64,000 bases of DNA from Odiellus spinosus (taxonomy: Eukaryota > Arthropoda > Arachnida > Opiliones > Phalangiidae). The translations under genes were made by a program, and so were the position numbers. Below are positions 33,401-47,298 of the stretch, one piece after another. The stretch's first letter is position 1; each line of letters begins with the position of its first letter. The notes under the pieces were generated by a model, which did no database searches, was not told where the DNA came from, and saw nothing but the letters and a program-made list of their open reading frames with translations. The stretch lies in the NCBI GenBank assembly GCA_963920705.1, contig OY987229.1, positions 18,419,728-18,483,727 of the forward strand. The letters run 5' to 3'.

Positions 33401-36400
33401 TTAATGCAATTATTAATATTTTCACGAGTTTTTTTAATTTATTAACGTTGATTTTACTAGAATTATACTTCATGGTATAATTATTAAAATATTTGACACC
33501 CTCTCCTATTCGGTAATGAGTACTTGTTTTTGCGAAGAGGTAGCATCATTTCAATATACATCCCTTAGATGTTTATATTACTTTTAATTATATTACTAAT
33601 ACAGCTCGAGTATCTGTACCATTAGACCTCTCATTTTGAGCAACGAATGTAAATCTTCCGGTTGAGTTTTCCTGGATTGGCAGCCCTGTTGTGCAGGCGC
33701 CCCGTTGTTAATCCGCCCTTAAAATGAGCGCTTTAATTTAGTTCTCAAGAAGACGATTAAAAGCCGGCTGCGATTCTCTTTCGGCTTTTAATTAGTATAA
33801 ACGACATACACTCCTTCGAGCACCTAGTCAGGCACCCCTTACTCTTTAGTAGTAAAGGGCAGAAATACTATTAACGAACCTTTGATACCTAGTTCTAATT
33901 TTCAACCTTCCATCTCTTAGTCTTATACTTATACAGGATGTAACGGATCAAAATGCGCAATTGCTTATTTGAGGAAATACATTGAAATTTTACTACGCAA
34001 CTTGTTATGTTAATTCAAAACTCAATAGTAATTTGCTTTTAGTGAAAGTCGTCTTGGAAAGAGGCGAAAAATAGTCCACTATTTTTAAAAATTTCGCTGT
34101 TTGAAAACTTCTATTATAGTGGTTAATTTTCCTAAAATCGAATTAGTTGTTTAATTATGGCCTTAAGTGTAGTTAATTATAGTCAAATTAAATGAAACTA
34201 TTTCAAATTTAGTATAATTATCTAGATTAACCACTAGAGTTAAGAAATATTCCCAAAATTTGACTTAATTTGAACTGTAGAAAGAGAAGATTCGTTTGTA
34301 TTCCGAATTACAACTTTAATTGCTTTTAATTTAATTTAATTAACATTTTTAAGTAAGAAGAATATTTTTGCAACGTTTGAATTTTGTCTTTCTGTTTTTA
34401 AAGATCCAAAATTTTTAAAATAGGGCACAATTTTTGAAATATGTTTTTTCCTCGTATATAAGCTATTGAGTTTTATTATCTAATCCACCCTGTTTATACC
34501 TCAGTATAACCAAAATTCGCTTAAACTCGCGAGTAAATTTTAACCCGCAAATCAGAACAATTATCCGTATATATGTGGAAAATGTGGAAAATTTTGGTTA
34601 TTAGAAAATCAAATTTATATACATTCCTCATCAGTTCTATAACCATTTTATATGGATTCTTTAAAGAGAAGCTGAAGAGGAGAATTATAATTTCTACAGG
34701 TTTCAAGCCCTGTTCACCTATAGCATAAAACCATGCACGAATAAATAGTTTCTTTAATTTTAGGTCGAGGAACAAACGCCAAAAATGATCCACCCTCATT
34801 TTTTAAATAGATCTAATCCTGTCTAGTAAAAACTTTACAAACGCTAGAAATCAACCTGCTCTGCGAGTAGGCTTAACGGGGATCCGCGGAGTGTTTAATA
34901 TATCGTCGTTAACGAGTCTCCGGCGAATAACGCGAGAAGCGAGAACTTTATTGCGACATTAAAACGTTTCAAACTAGGCTTAAGACGCGCTTTTCTACAA
35001 ATCCCCCACTAAAACAATTTTCCGTGTAAGGAATTTAATTTAAAATTAATATTTTTTATACCAGTGAAATAGACCTATTTAAACGAATCACTTTTCGGGG
35101 TGCATTCTCCCTTTTAAAAATATGCGAATTATCTCTTTGAATTTTCCATTATCCATAACGAAATACGGATATAACGAATACTAATTTTCGTTATAACTGT
35201 CACCTGTTTTATTAAAATTCAAAATAGGTCTTATATACGTTCTATATACAATTAAAATCTAGATTTGATTGGATCTAGATATCGCAGGCTCGCGTGGCAC
35301 CGTTAATTCCGTAATAGGTACGTCATCAATCAGACGTTCTCCGCTATATTAAACGATTTAATTGACTATATGTTAGGAGGGTTCGCTTAATATAGGAGAA
35401 TAGGCCATAGATGAGGTCACGTGACTATATACGATATACAGGATAGAGAGAGTGGGAGGGAAAGACGGTATAAGAGAATTAGACGCTAGATTCCCGACTA
35501 TTAAGGACAATTTGCAGATAACTCTGGGCAGGACCCTATGAATAATTACGGCAACGGAGTCCAGAAAGGCGACATAAACGCGTTACGCACCTAACGTAGC
35601 GGACATTTTTCCGCCAAAGCAGAGTTTACACATATCCGTTTCAAAACTACGTAATAATTGGAAAATTAAAATGGAAAACGTTCAAGGGAGAGTGAAAAAG
35701 AAATACGAGACATTTTGACTTATATTTCACAACATTTCCATATAAATTAATCAATTTGAGATCGTGATTTTGAACTACATTGTCAGTTCACAGAAAATAG
35801 AATAATTTTCAGGAGTGGTATTCGAATTATAGCGTGAAATAATTACAACTTTCAAAAATTGAATTAGGTCTTGTTAGGTCTTGAATTGAAGAGCGTCCGC
35901 GTGACTTCGAGTTTTTCAAATCACGAAAGAAATAGGAAATATATGTGACTTTACGGATTCACAGCTTTCGGGTTCGCGATAAAATCGTTCCTCAAAACGG
36001 ATCCGAACCAATGAAAATTGGTCTTTAGTTGTGTAAACTCTCCTTTAACATTTCGGGAACTCATCGTGGCGCTCCTTAGGAGTTTTAGGGTCAACGACTG
36101 AACGAACGTATACTATACGTAATCGCGAGGAACCCTCGTGCTATTCAATTAAAAGCTTCATCTCTCCCTCCGCGCTACCCTCCGTACACCTTCTCTTAGT
36201 TGGAACAATGCCCTAATAAATGGAGACACGATCTCTTAATTGGTTGCATCCCCTACCTCCCGGCTCGTCTTCAAACGCGTATAAACTTTCTAGAATTAAA
36301 ACCGTAAGCCTGTAGATATATATCTAGCGCACTAGGTTTCTTAATTTGCTAAAACTAAACCTTTTTATTTAAAGTTTAAATTGAAAAGTTTTAATTAGAG

Positions 36401-39400
36401 ATTGACCTTCAAATGGTAAAACGTTTCGAATAATTTATCGATGTCTCCTTTATATCCGAGGTGCGCTGGTTACAGACTTTCGGGTACCAATCGGGTCTGT
36501 CGTCTTTTCCTCCCACGCTATGGCTACTAGAGAAAATTCCTTCCTTTTGTTGAAACGTGGCGTGATTTTCACCTCTAATTTTTGCCGCCTCTAGGTCTTC
36601 CAAAATAAGTAACCTAGTCATCATTTCGCGTATTGCTCAAACTCCTTTTTTAACCCTCAAGGGGAAAAGCGTATGTTTTGACACAATCTAGGGTTACGCC
36701 TATTTGACTCACACCCCCGCCCCGTGTTCTAAACTAGGAAGGCGGGTGACGTCACGGGTTCCCTCTTATCGCGTACACCCTTATAGCTTCGGTGACCAGG
36801 TGTAACACCTCATCTCGTTAAAAAAACACTCGCTGTCAGACAGTAGGCCTATATAAATGTCGTTGATTCATCCATCATCACCTCGGGAATAGTAATTCAA
36901 CTTAGAAACTTAAAATGGTTTAAAAAACTGTACTGAAGTTGGATTTACTAATAGAGAAGTGAATCCTTGTGAAAATATTTAAGACAATATGAATATTTAC
37001 TTTACAAACATACATACTCATTTATAAGCTATGGTTAGAAACACTTTAAATTTTTAATCTAATCTGAATATTTAATTTTCATCAACTACCTTGAAAATTT
37101 GCATAAAATAATAATAATTGTAATCGTAAAAAAAAAAAAAAATTCAAATATCGTATATGCATGCCGTCAGTGGAATGCTTCCAGGGTCATTTAGTGGTCG
37201 AAATCCTAAGCGTACCAGATTTCCTTTGTGAGTTTGCCCATGGGCTCTAGGGAGGCTTAATGGACCCTCGTCTAAAATATGGGCCTCGCGTTTGCTTAAA
37301 CTCCATGCACTTTAATAATGTATGGTATAAGATTTTCGCTCTATTTTTTTATGCACGGGGCTTATAGTTTCGTCCTGATTCTCCGTCCTTAGCTTATTTT
37401 AAATTGTCTATTATATAACAGACAAGAATTAATTTGTGTAACCGAGAACGAGGCAAGATAGAAATGGGATGTAGTGCCGAGATCGAGGAGATATCGACTC
37501 GCTTGAATTTGTTGTACAACTGAGTTCACTTACGTGTTAGTTCGGCCTTGACAACTGCATTAAGTTCGAATCATTTTGAACTCTTATGAATCCTGAGATT
37601 GAACACACGATTTCATAAGTGTTTGACCCCTTTGCCTAGATGTCAGTTTTTCCTTCCATCGTATATAAATACTAGTTACGATTAAGCCAATTTAAACGAT
37701 AAGCAATCTTTAGAATAACACTTGAAGTCGGGTTGTATTATCCCTTTAACTGGGGCGGAAAATAGTCACCCTCCCTTTAAATTGAGTCTCTCTAAACCTA
37801 GCTGTAAAGTGTTCCTCTCTCCCCGGAATATTTATTTTCGGTAGTTTTTGCTTGGCCGGGTCCTATAGGAAAATACCCTTATTCGCTCCCTACATATTCA
37901 ACCTACGACAATGGCTTCTTAACCAGGATCGCAGAGAGAGAGAAAGCTGCTTTAAGCTTGACCGCTATGGATTTAGCACCCATAAGATTTTTTACCGCTC
38001 CTAATACGCTTTTCCACCCTTATTTTATTTTCAAATTGTTCGTAAACTGTAACGAAAGGTAAGGGGGATTAATACCCGATGTTAAACATCATAGAAATGA
38101 AAGTAGTTTTAACAAACTATCTCAGTGACCAGCTGCACTTTTATACATCTATATATATATATATCTATGTACAATTTTCGTCGAGGTAGTTTCACGGTTT
38201 TAAAATTAAAACACCCCAAACTTTAGGTTCATTCACCCCTCTGAGATTTGAGTCGACACCGAGTTAAACAGATGGCGATATTGTCTTGGGTCCAACACCC
38301 GTCACAAGGAGTTTACATTTAACTTGCTAAATATATACTATAAAATAAAATATAGATAGGTTCGAATACAATGAAGAATACAATGAAGAATACATTTCAA
38401 CTCACGTATAAGAGTTAGAATTTTCAATTTTCTGTGAGCCGCAATAATTATAATTTGGAGAATTTACCAAATCCGTTGAAATCATCGTTTTTTTTAATTG
38501 TGACTCGAAATTAAAACTATTTTAAAGATCAACTTTTGATTTAAATTCGAAATATTTTTAAAACAATTAGCGGTAGTGTGTCTGGTGTCGATTTCCAAGG
38601 TTAAACAATTAAGCCCCTAGCCATCAAACTAGTAATATTAGTCAAGTGACTCAGGGAGTCAGGGTTAAAACACCTAAGGGGAATATAATGTTGATTTCTC
38701 GATAAGCCTTATGTCGGAAGCAAAAATTCTTCCTTCCTGTTTTAACGAGCTATTACAAGCGGTGGCCACGAAAAAGCGGGATTACGCGTAGCTGACTCAC
38801 AAGCTGGGCGTGGGAGCGCCAAGTAGACACACTAATCGCGCCTCCCTTTGATCTCGTATAACTCCCCTTAACCCCTTTTTATAGTTAACAAAGGGTTATA
38901 GAGTCGTAATATACCGAGAAATCATGATGACAAAGAAAAACCAAAAACCCTACGGGTGGGTGAATAATCAGATATACTTAGTAACCAGAAGAACTAATTG
39001 AAAGAGACCGCGCCACGAATTGAACTGGTTTATCCGTTAAGGTTCAATTCAAAGCGCGCACAAAACTATAGACTTATCAACTAGAAAGAGATTTTGACCA
39101 AAATCAGGGGAACTCTAAAAATTTGACACGGATTATTGAAAAGCAGGGAAATTTTGGAGATACGAGTACATTTGCGTAAGGTCCATAATGTGAGAAAGTT
39201 AAAGCCGACTTGATCTTATAGAAATCAAAGTGGTTTTTACAAAATTACGTTTAAATTCTTACAATATAATTCACTTATTATTATTAATCAAATGACGGAT
39301 TAATTAGTATAAAACTTCAGCTCCTTAAGCATTCGACGAATCAAAGTTTAAAAAGAACTCCCATGAAGTATCAGTCTTTTGATTGAAAATAATGATTCTT

Positions 39401-42239
39401 AGAATACAATTTGCTCATCCCTATTAAAACTATATTGAACTAAATACGGAGTATAGTTTCTTCGAAATTAATCTCCAGCTTTTAGATTATAACAAGAATA
39501 AATCATTTCGTTAGAAACAAATAAGTTAATCAATTAGTAATCTTTACTCCCACACCAAAATTTATTTTCAAAAAACGGAACCTTTAAAATATAATTAAAA
39601 AAAAATTTTAGACGATATCTTAATGTTTAAATTAATTTCTAAAGTTTGGTCAAGTTTGAATTTTAATGAAATTAAAAATAGAACCAATTAATAATCCTTC
39701 GCGAAATCGAATATCGCGTTGCGGCTATTCCTTCAAGACAAACTCCCTCGAATATTCAAAATGAGGTTGACTCATTAGCTTCTTTTTTTTTTATTATTTT
39801 GGGTTTACTCCTTTTATTCTTTCGCTGATCTCTCTCCTCGGGGTCACGTGATATATATATGAAAAGGCTAAACCGTCTAACAGGCGCCTATCACGCTTAA
39901 AACTATATATACTATGAACAGCTGTAGACACTCTGCAACTGCCCGAGGAATAGTAAAGTTTTCTATATTTTCTCTCCGATTTAGCTCTTTCACTCTTGGT
40001 TCTCTTTGCTTTTTATGTTCCGTTTATAACCGTTATATAACCATTGGGAAAAAAGGCAATTTTATAGCTTATACTGGTACATTTTTTATGGCTAGTTCTG
40101 GTTATGGTTTGTTGGTTAAAGTCAAGGTGAAAAGGAAAATGACTGTTTAACAACGATATTTCAAATATTAGATCCAAGTTAAGAATACTTTCCGAGTGTG
40201 TTTAAAATTGAGTTTCAAGCTTGTAATTTTTAATAGTGAAATTGCTAGGCCAGGGTTCATTATTCCTTTAAGATAGATTAATTAGACGTTGCATCAAGCT
40301 ACAGGGACTAGTACGTTACAAGAAGGAACGTTTGATCATAGACAATATACAGATGGAATAGATGTGGTAACCTTTCTAGTGCATTGATTCGTGCCGTGCC
40401 TAAAACTGAATATGGACCCAAATAAGGCAATGACGTAATTTGAAACGTCACGCGTTTGTTATGACATAAGATCTAAAACTCAAACTCAAAGATTCACTCT
40501 TACCTCTGAGTCACTGGTTGCAGTATTACGGGATTTCTCTGAAATCAATTATCGTGTAGATTTTTCTTAAATAACTGCCCATTAATAAATTACGCGTTTG
40601 GTTAATTTATGATCTTTGTTTCGGTCTGCGCATTCACGTAAAGTGCCCGCTTCATTGTCGATCCAAATTAAGGAAATATATGGTTTTTGGCACTTTAATT
40701 TAGGTTTACACGTGAAGCAAACACGTACGCTATGAAAGCCAATAATAGAGGGAAGTTGATAACCCCATTACAAAACTAAAGCGTTAGGAAGGAAAACTTC
40801 GTCTTCTAACGAATCGTGATTTTCGTTATTTCCCTTTCAACTTCGTTATAACGAATGTTTATATATTGTTTCTCTGTATATATACTTCTAGAAATCATTA
40901 CTTATGATAGCGTAAGGTGGAAAGTTCGAATTGTCAGTGGGAGGAGAAGGTAGAAAGTATTTCTGCTCTTTAATTAGGCTAATGGGGCGCTGGCCATCTC
41001 GGCGATTTTGGACAATGACCGTCATCGAGGAGGGGGGAGTGTGTGGGTATGGGGGTGCTTCCGCCGTCCAGTCTCTTTCCGCGTCACTCGATCCTTAAGC
41101 GGTTCCGACAAGGAGGTTATAGCCTTCTTTCCCACAGCCCTCTTCCAGCATCGTCGACAGATAGACCAGAGAAAGATTCCAGGGCGCTGACGATCCGCTA
41201 ATAACGGTAATAACCATCACTCCGTTAAAAGCCCCAAACTGCCAACCTCCTAATGTTGCTTTCTAGCTGCCCCGTACACCTCTTACCCTTTTACTAAGCT
41301 TACACTCACCAGAGATAACCGATTCTTTTCTTTTTTTTGCGCAACCATGTCTATTCTAAGCCTATTTTACTATTTTTTTTTCTCCAATGGTTGTTTTTCA
41401 ACCTTTTTTTTTGGTTTTGATGTTGTAAAGGTCAGCGTGTTATATTTAGCCTAACTTCCGGAAGTGTCAGAGTTTAAGTTACGATTTGAGACTTAATTAC
41501 TTTATTATTGGGTCAAACATAAGTCTAATTTGACACTGTAAAAGTTGTCCTATATTAATTCATGATCAAGTTAATTTCCGTGACTGTTTTAACTTTTTTT
41601 ATCTATTTATTCTCACTAAGATTAAAAATAATGAGCTATTGGTCTTATCCCTCGAATTGCTTTTACTACGTTAGGTTAGTTAGTTCAAACAATCATTAAT
41701 ATATTTTATGTTTAAATAAACAAAACCGCGTGCAATTGCATTGTCAATTTAAAACTTAATATTCTTAAAATAAATTTAACTATCTAATTATAATCAACAT
41801 CAGAAAATAATGGGGCGCATCACGAAATTAAGATATCATACAAAACTTGTGAAAACAGTGGAGGAAGATTTCCAGAAAAGATTATAATACTTTATATATA
41901 AAAAAACCATCAAAAAAGATAACTCATGTTCTTGAACAGTTTGTTAAACTAATTTTATCCATTATGAGGTTTAAAATTTTGTATAAATCCGCCGTGTCTA
42001 AAGTCACTTTTCAAACTTCTCTCGCGAATACAACTATATCTACTTGTATAGTGAAGAACTAACATGTTAGATTTTCTGGGAAACGATGCTCTATGTCCCT
42101 CTCTTGATCTTAATCTGCTAACCATCCTTTCCTCTCGGTGCCCCAAAGGAAAAGTGAAAAGGAAAAGTTGATTTTACTCGAGTTTGAAGGCTCACCGTAT
42201 AGCATAGGCAGACTATAAATTGTCACTAAAGCCGCGTTC
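30405..42239. other. Long stretch without recognised gene
   Basis: AT-rich DNA with short CpG-richer islands (about 30480-30640, 35270-35640, 36160-36260, 36700-36800, 38760-38880, 41000-41200). Open frames are at most 78 codons and none has family similarity or consistent splice context. A TTTAAAG/GAATTCTCCG fragment near 32425-32480 (GATAAGGAATCGTTAAAAAA, CACTTGTTGTT) matches the right arm of the element at 62604-63021. A short dispersed repeat lies at 38065-38112. It could be intronic or regulatory DNA of the gene starting at 27.3 kb. Confidence 0.4.
38065..38112 (+). repeat. Short dispersed repeat, copy
   Basis: GGATTAATACCCGATGTTAA, then CATCATAGAAATGAAAGTAG, then TTTT. Same layout as the copies at 24549, 26242, 53055 and 58015. 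Confidence 0.5.
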
Positions 42240-42545
42240 ATACTAGGACATGAGATCGATTTAATTTAACTACTTTTAATTGAAGAGGAAACCGTCCTTT
42301 CTCGAATCGATTTGAATTGATTTCCCGAAACTGCTTCGGGAACTAGTTTCATACAGATTCGATTTCAACAAGCGATTGATGAAGCTACAATAAATCGATT
42401 TGTAAAGATATTGCGTGAACACGTGACGCTTAAAACGATTCCATGCGATTTGAATCGGTTTGATTTCACTGTTTCAAATCGATTAAGAAATGATAGAGTG
42501 ACCGTAGCTCAAGCGAGGGCTGATAAAACGATTTTAGCCCCACAA
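42240..42545. promoter_or_regulatory. Cluster of ATCGATT-like motifs
   Basis: Within about 300 bp there are at least eight ATCGATTT, TCGATTT, GCGATTTGAATCGG and AATCGATTAAG-type motifs in both orientations. Homotypic clustering can mark an enhancer; ATCGAT-type sites are bound by CUT/Onecut and DREF-class factors in animals. It could equally be a decayed tandem repeat. No gene overlaps it. Confidence 0.3.
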
Positions 42546-45500
42546 ACAAGCCACTCAATAAATTTTCCTTTTTACGTTCCCTTTAAATAAGACCTCCCTG
42601 GTATTAGAACATCTTTTAAATTCCACAAACACTCTATACAAGGACAGGCCTCCTTTATGACAAAGTTGGTGGTCATTGTTAGAAACGAGGGGTTAGTTGT
42701 AAGTCGCTTCGAAGAAATGAGGACAAGTCAGATTCCTGGCGTTGATTACGAGGCCCGTACGTAATTAGATAGGTTTTGTAATCTTGTATTTCTATAGGCG
42801 CCAGTTTTTCCTCGTATAATGATAGTTATCAAACGTTTTAATTTACAAAGTAGTTAACTCGGTATGGTTAAAGAAGCGTCACGTTTTCTGAGAATCTCTA
42901 TGTATACATGCGTATAATTCGAATGAAAAACGAACACTTAATTATGTTGTAATTTAACAATTAGCTGGTTAAAATTAACTGATGAATTTTTCAATTATGC
43001 GCATCTATAAAAAAACTCGTTTTGAAGGGGAGTTGGTATTTTTCGAACCTCTATGTTGTTGTGGTTCAACATTCTCTTTTTCAGGTTCTGTTGAACAGAA
43101 TTAAAGGGATATACGTAAGGAGATAGAGTTCTAGCTATTAATTGTGTTTCTTGAATAAAAATCTACTTTTTTTTTTTAATTTTGGTATAGTTTTGGGGCA
43201 CCCTTCCCATAGCTGCTACCAAGCTCGAGGCTCGAGAGGGGCAAGAGGAAAACAGTACCACCCCTTTTCGCTCTTGTGATTTGAGATTTTGAGTCGGATA
43301 GGGTTGGAATTCAGGTAGCTGTGCATCCCGACATTGTCTTTAGTCAATTCTGCAGATATTCTCCGTCCGAGAGAAGGCTTTTCGCATTTCAATATTTATC
43401 CCCATGACAGCCGCTTGCTTGGGTGTTTCCACTTTCCAATCATTCGTCTCTCTTACGTCAGATGTTACGCTACAGACTTTAAATACTTCCGGGTTAAGTT
43501 TTGAACTTTTGTTATAGATTATTGGATAGGAAAAATTCCCTAGTACCCAACTTTTATTTTAGTTGTTTAACAGTTTTTCAAAAGTCGAAACTGGTCTATT
43601 CACTAAGCCTAACTTTTCTCTTTTTCTATTGCGGGGAGCTTAGGGCGATCTTGAGGCCTAACATGGTCAGTGACAAGTACTGGGCGCGTGTCAATATCGA
43701 CTCGTATACGTGTAAGTTGGGTGAACGAGCGAGTCAAAGGCTTAATCCTCGGGAGATTCCTTCCTTTTTCTTTGGGAATTCCTGTTGGGTTCCTCCCTCC
43801 TCCTTTTAGCGTAATCCCACGATCTACCATGACACCAATTAGCCCCGCGCTAATTCCGCCTACAAATAGAAGCCCTTTTCGATTACTAGCCTTCTTTCAT
43901 TCGGCTAGCGCTTCACTCTCGCTCGCCCCTCACACATATATATATATAGCTTCCGATTTTCTTTTTCTTGGTCGCCCTGTAGGAGTTTTGGGAACAACTA
44001 CTTTTTTCCTATGAACTTCTAACAACGCGTATCAATCCGCCTCTATAGTTTTCCACATTTTACCAACTTCCATTTAATCAAAGTATATGCGGATGCATCA
44101 CGCCGAAATGTCTGATCCTTATAGTACTAGCTGCCCAATAGATTTAGCCACGATAAGCCTTGCTCGGTCGCTCGCCCGATAGCTCTCTTATACTAAGACT
44201 AATCACTTTTGGTTAGGCTTAACTAAATAGACGAGTAAATTTTGAAAACTACATTAACAAAAGTTCATAACTTATTCCGGAAAGGTATTTTAACGCCATG
44301 CTCAGTAGTGTCGCGCGGCGCTCACGCCATTAGCCAATGTTGACGTCATAGCCAAAGAAGCTCGAGTGGTTTACTAGACGAAAATTTAGCTGTTACTTTT
44401 CAGCGACTTTTTTTTTTGTAAAATATTATTTTTTAGGGTCATATTGTCTTATCAGTAACTCTTTAATTAATATATAGAAGAAATATTTAACATAACCTTT
44501 ACTTTATTCGTAGCCCAAGGAATAGCTCCACCCCTCAACTTCTAGCAAAACTTTATAAATACCCTATTGGCTCTTTTGAATTGACGTTGCTGACTGCAAT
44601 AGCCAAATATTTATTTATAATTGGTTACCATGGTTACGACTCCGGTTTCACCCAAGGAAAATAAGACCCTCCTCCTCTTTTCTACCCCACTCCTTGATGA
44701 CGCGCACTCATTAAAGCCTGTCAAATATTCCTACTATATTTTATATAAATTCCTGGTCGTATCAAATTTCAAAAACTTGAAAATTAGAGTTAACGCAATC
44801 GTTGCTTAATAGAACAACACGAAAATCTTTTCTCTTTCCTAATGATATCCCAACAAAACACCGCGGGGTTAAAGTCCGAACTCAGTGTCAAGTAATCCTT
44901 CTTTTTCTAAGGAATCCATGGCTGTGGTGGGGTGCTAAAGAAGGCCAAGGTCACTGCTCTGGTTATTAGACACCGCTACCGCTTAGTTAGCTCTCGTTTT
45001 ATTCTTAGCGAAGTTCAATTAGTTATTTTGGTGAAACCAAGGATGAAACCCACTCGTAATATTCGAGACTGTATGGGCGGCTCACGGGAGGACTCGAGCG
45101 ATTATTAGAAAGAATAGCTGCTAATTAACTCTTTCGAAGCGAAGAGTTTCTCAGACTTTTGTTTTAATTAGAAGTCGCTCCTAACCCGAGAAGTTCTATT
45201 TAAAGATATCGTAAGACTCGGCTCATTTTAACAACCACACCGTTTTTAAAGGGTGATTAAAAAGGACGAACTTTGTATTAAACCTTTTTCAACCTCTTAA
45301 ATAGGGTTTTAAATTGGTAATTTACCCTGGTAATTACTCGGTACATTGATGTTAGTTTAAGGTTTGATCTGGTAAAATTAACAAAATTGTAATTTATAAT
45401 TTAATGGTGAACAGATTCATTACCCCTTTTTTAGGCTAGTAATAGTTAATAGTTATTGAACTTCCGATCTTTCCGAAATATGTGACGATATCACTACAAA

Positions 45501-45614
45501 TGTATCTAAAGATGTTTACAATCATTTCACTATCTCTTTATTCTTCTAATTTTTTCTGAGAAACTAAAACATTCAATTTTATATTGTTTACACAGTCAGA
45601 AACATTATTTTTAT
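42546..45614. other. Stretch without recognised gene
   Basis: A GC-richer patch at 43600-43950 is open in three overlapping frames on both strands (73-114 codons), which argues for low stop density and not for a gene. None of those frames has a good start or known domain. Nothing else is seen. Confidence 0.45.
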
Positions 45615-45951
45615 CAGAAGCCGATGAAACCCTCCTTTGAAGTCTATTACTCCCTGGTCTTGTCTACCCCTCTCTGTATGGGTTATTCTCAAAAGGCGCG
45701 ATTCGTACGCCTCCTAACGGTAGATGTTTTCGGAGCGGGAGTTCGTCGAGCGAATATCTCTTGCTGCCTTGGAGTTCGTCCAAAAACGTCGTCGTTTGTG
45801 GAAAGAGAGAATTTCCAATTTTCAGTAGACAGGGGGGGATGAAGTAGGACCCCTTCTAATTCGTAAAATTGGGAATTTTACCCATACAGAGAGGAGCGCT
45901 ATATGGAACATTGGAGTAGTAGACTTCAAAGGAGGGTTTCATCGGCTTCTG
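45615..45951. mobile_element. 337-bp inverted-repeat transposon with 7-bp target duplication
   Basis: Terminal inverted repeats begin CAGAAGCCGATGAAACCCTC and match over about 39 nt with one mismatch. Both flanks read TTTTTAT immediately outside, a 7-bp direct repeat. The interior (CTCTCTGTATGGGT against CCCATACAGAGAG) adds subterminal inversion. A 72-codon open frame inside is an incidental product. CAG termini recall hAT elements, which usually make 8-bp duplications, so the class is uncertain. Non-autonomous. Confidence 0.85.
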
Positions 45952-46310
45952 TTTTTATAGATTTGATACTTGATACGTTAGATAAAAAATGTTTCCACCT
46001 TGTGTTGACAGCACGTACGAAGCTAACCGTTAGTAATATTAACGTTTTATCTGGTTAAAAACGAAGGGAACTTAACTCTAAGCATACTGACAAATCAATG
46101 AAATATCAATGATAATATATAAGAAATATTTAATTTTGCAGTTCCTATACCTTAAAGTTATATAAAATTCGGGAATGAGGTTAAGCTTTTAATATTAATT
46201 TTAATTTGGTAAATATATGAATAAATTAAAATAAGTTCTAAATTAGGGAATTAATTTCAAATGGATATATCAATAATTTACATTATTATAATCTTGTATC
46301 ACTTAAAGGA
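45952..46310. other. AT-rich spacer between two foldback elements
   Basis: Nothing recognised; low-complexity AT-rich DNA. Confidence 0.5.
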
Positions 46311-46731
46311 GATTAAGAATGCTAAAATAATGAGAAAAACAATAATATAACTCACCAAAAATATTTCGTTATTTTTTAATCAATTTCCAAAGTTCCGATG
46401 CTAAGCCTAGGCTGCCTACCTCGGCGAACTAGGGTAGCACGACCTGTATTTTTTTTAATATTCGCGGCTGTTCTTGTCGCCAATCACGAGCGAGTACGCG
46501 TATTTTAAAAATACGCGTACTCGCTCGTGATTGGCGACTAGATCAGACGGGAATATTTAAAAAAAAAAATAAATAAATAAAAATACGGCTCGTGCTCGCC
46601 TAGTTGGTCGAGCTAGGCAGCCAAGGCTTAGCATTTGCAAGTTTCGGAACTTTGGAAATTGGTTATAAAATAACGAAACATTTTTGGTGAGTTATATTAT
46701 TGTTTATCTCATTATTTTAGAATTCTTAATC
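46311..46731. mobile_element. 421-bp foldback element with a 63-bp perfect palindrome
   Basis: The outer arms (GATTAAGAATGCTAAAATAA on the left and its inverse ending at 46731) pair along about 110 bp, including AACTCACCAAAAAT and CCAAAGTTCCGA. The centre, 46476-46538, is an exact palindrome with 31-bp arms and one middle base (46507), built around GCCAATCACGAGCGAGTACG. Inner arms between are partly decayed. The CpG-rich core contrasts with the surroundings. It has the structure of a foldback transposon without coding capacity. Confidence 0.85.
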
Positions 46732-47298
46732 GATTAAAAATAGGTTGTTTTGGCCTTTCATTCCCCCTTTAAACTATCTCGAAGAAGAATTTTCATTTAA
46801 ATTAAATTCCTTTGTTTTTGGAATTTTAAACCCTATTAATTCATTTATAATTTCGAAATATATAGAAAACTTTCACGAATCTCTACTTTTTTCCACGATA
46901 AGTTTGCAAAATATCAAAGTCTAAGGCGGATTAATATCCTCGTAGAGATAAAAGTAATCTCGAACGAGAGTATTAATTATTTCGATTCTTCTCAGAGTTC
47001 CATCAACGGAGAATGCTTTGAATTATTAACGAATATTTTATGTTTCAACAAGTCTAAAGATCCCTTCTAAAAGCCTAAGAACAAAGCCACGTATACGCTC
47101 TTAAATAATTGAACTCCTTTGAAAAAATCACGTTTATCTCTTAAAACAAAGCTACAAATTCTCCTTCTAAAAAGTCTTTAAAGGTCTAATGTCGAGGAAA
47201 AAAAATGATTTTTATTTTGTAGTCTTATTGGATTTTTTCCTAGTCAGTCCAGTTTTCAGCGCGATTTTCGTCCCTAATTCAGCGTGAACGGGCAAAAT
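46732..47298. other. AT-rich stretch without gene
   Basis: A degenerate form of the short dispersed repeat (GCGGATTAATATCCTCGTAG, about 46925-46960) is present. No exon seen. Confidence 0.4.

Noticed and set aside
36409..36624. Minus-strand 71-codon frame starting with two methionines and of protein-like composition
   Set aside because: No family resemblance, no flanking splice sites that join to another exon, and length within chance. It remains the least implausible of the rejected frames.
43085..43120. Acceptor-donor pair (TTTTTCAG ... GTAAGG) considered as the next exon of the unidentified gene
   Set aside because: Joining it in the required phase gives a stop codon after six codons.
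43501..44014. Open frames of 73-114 codons in three frames on both strands
   Set aside because: Mutually overlapping frames reflect a locally low stop density; the longest lacks an ATG and none shows a domain.
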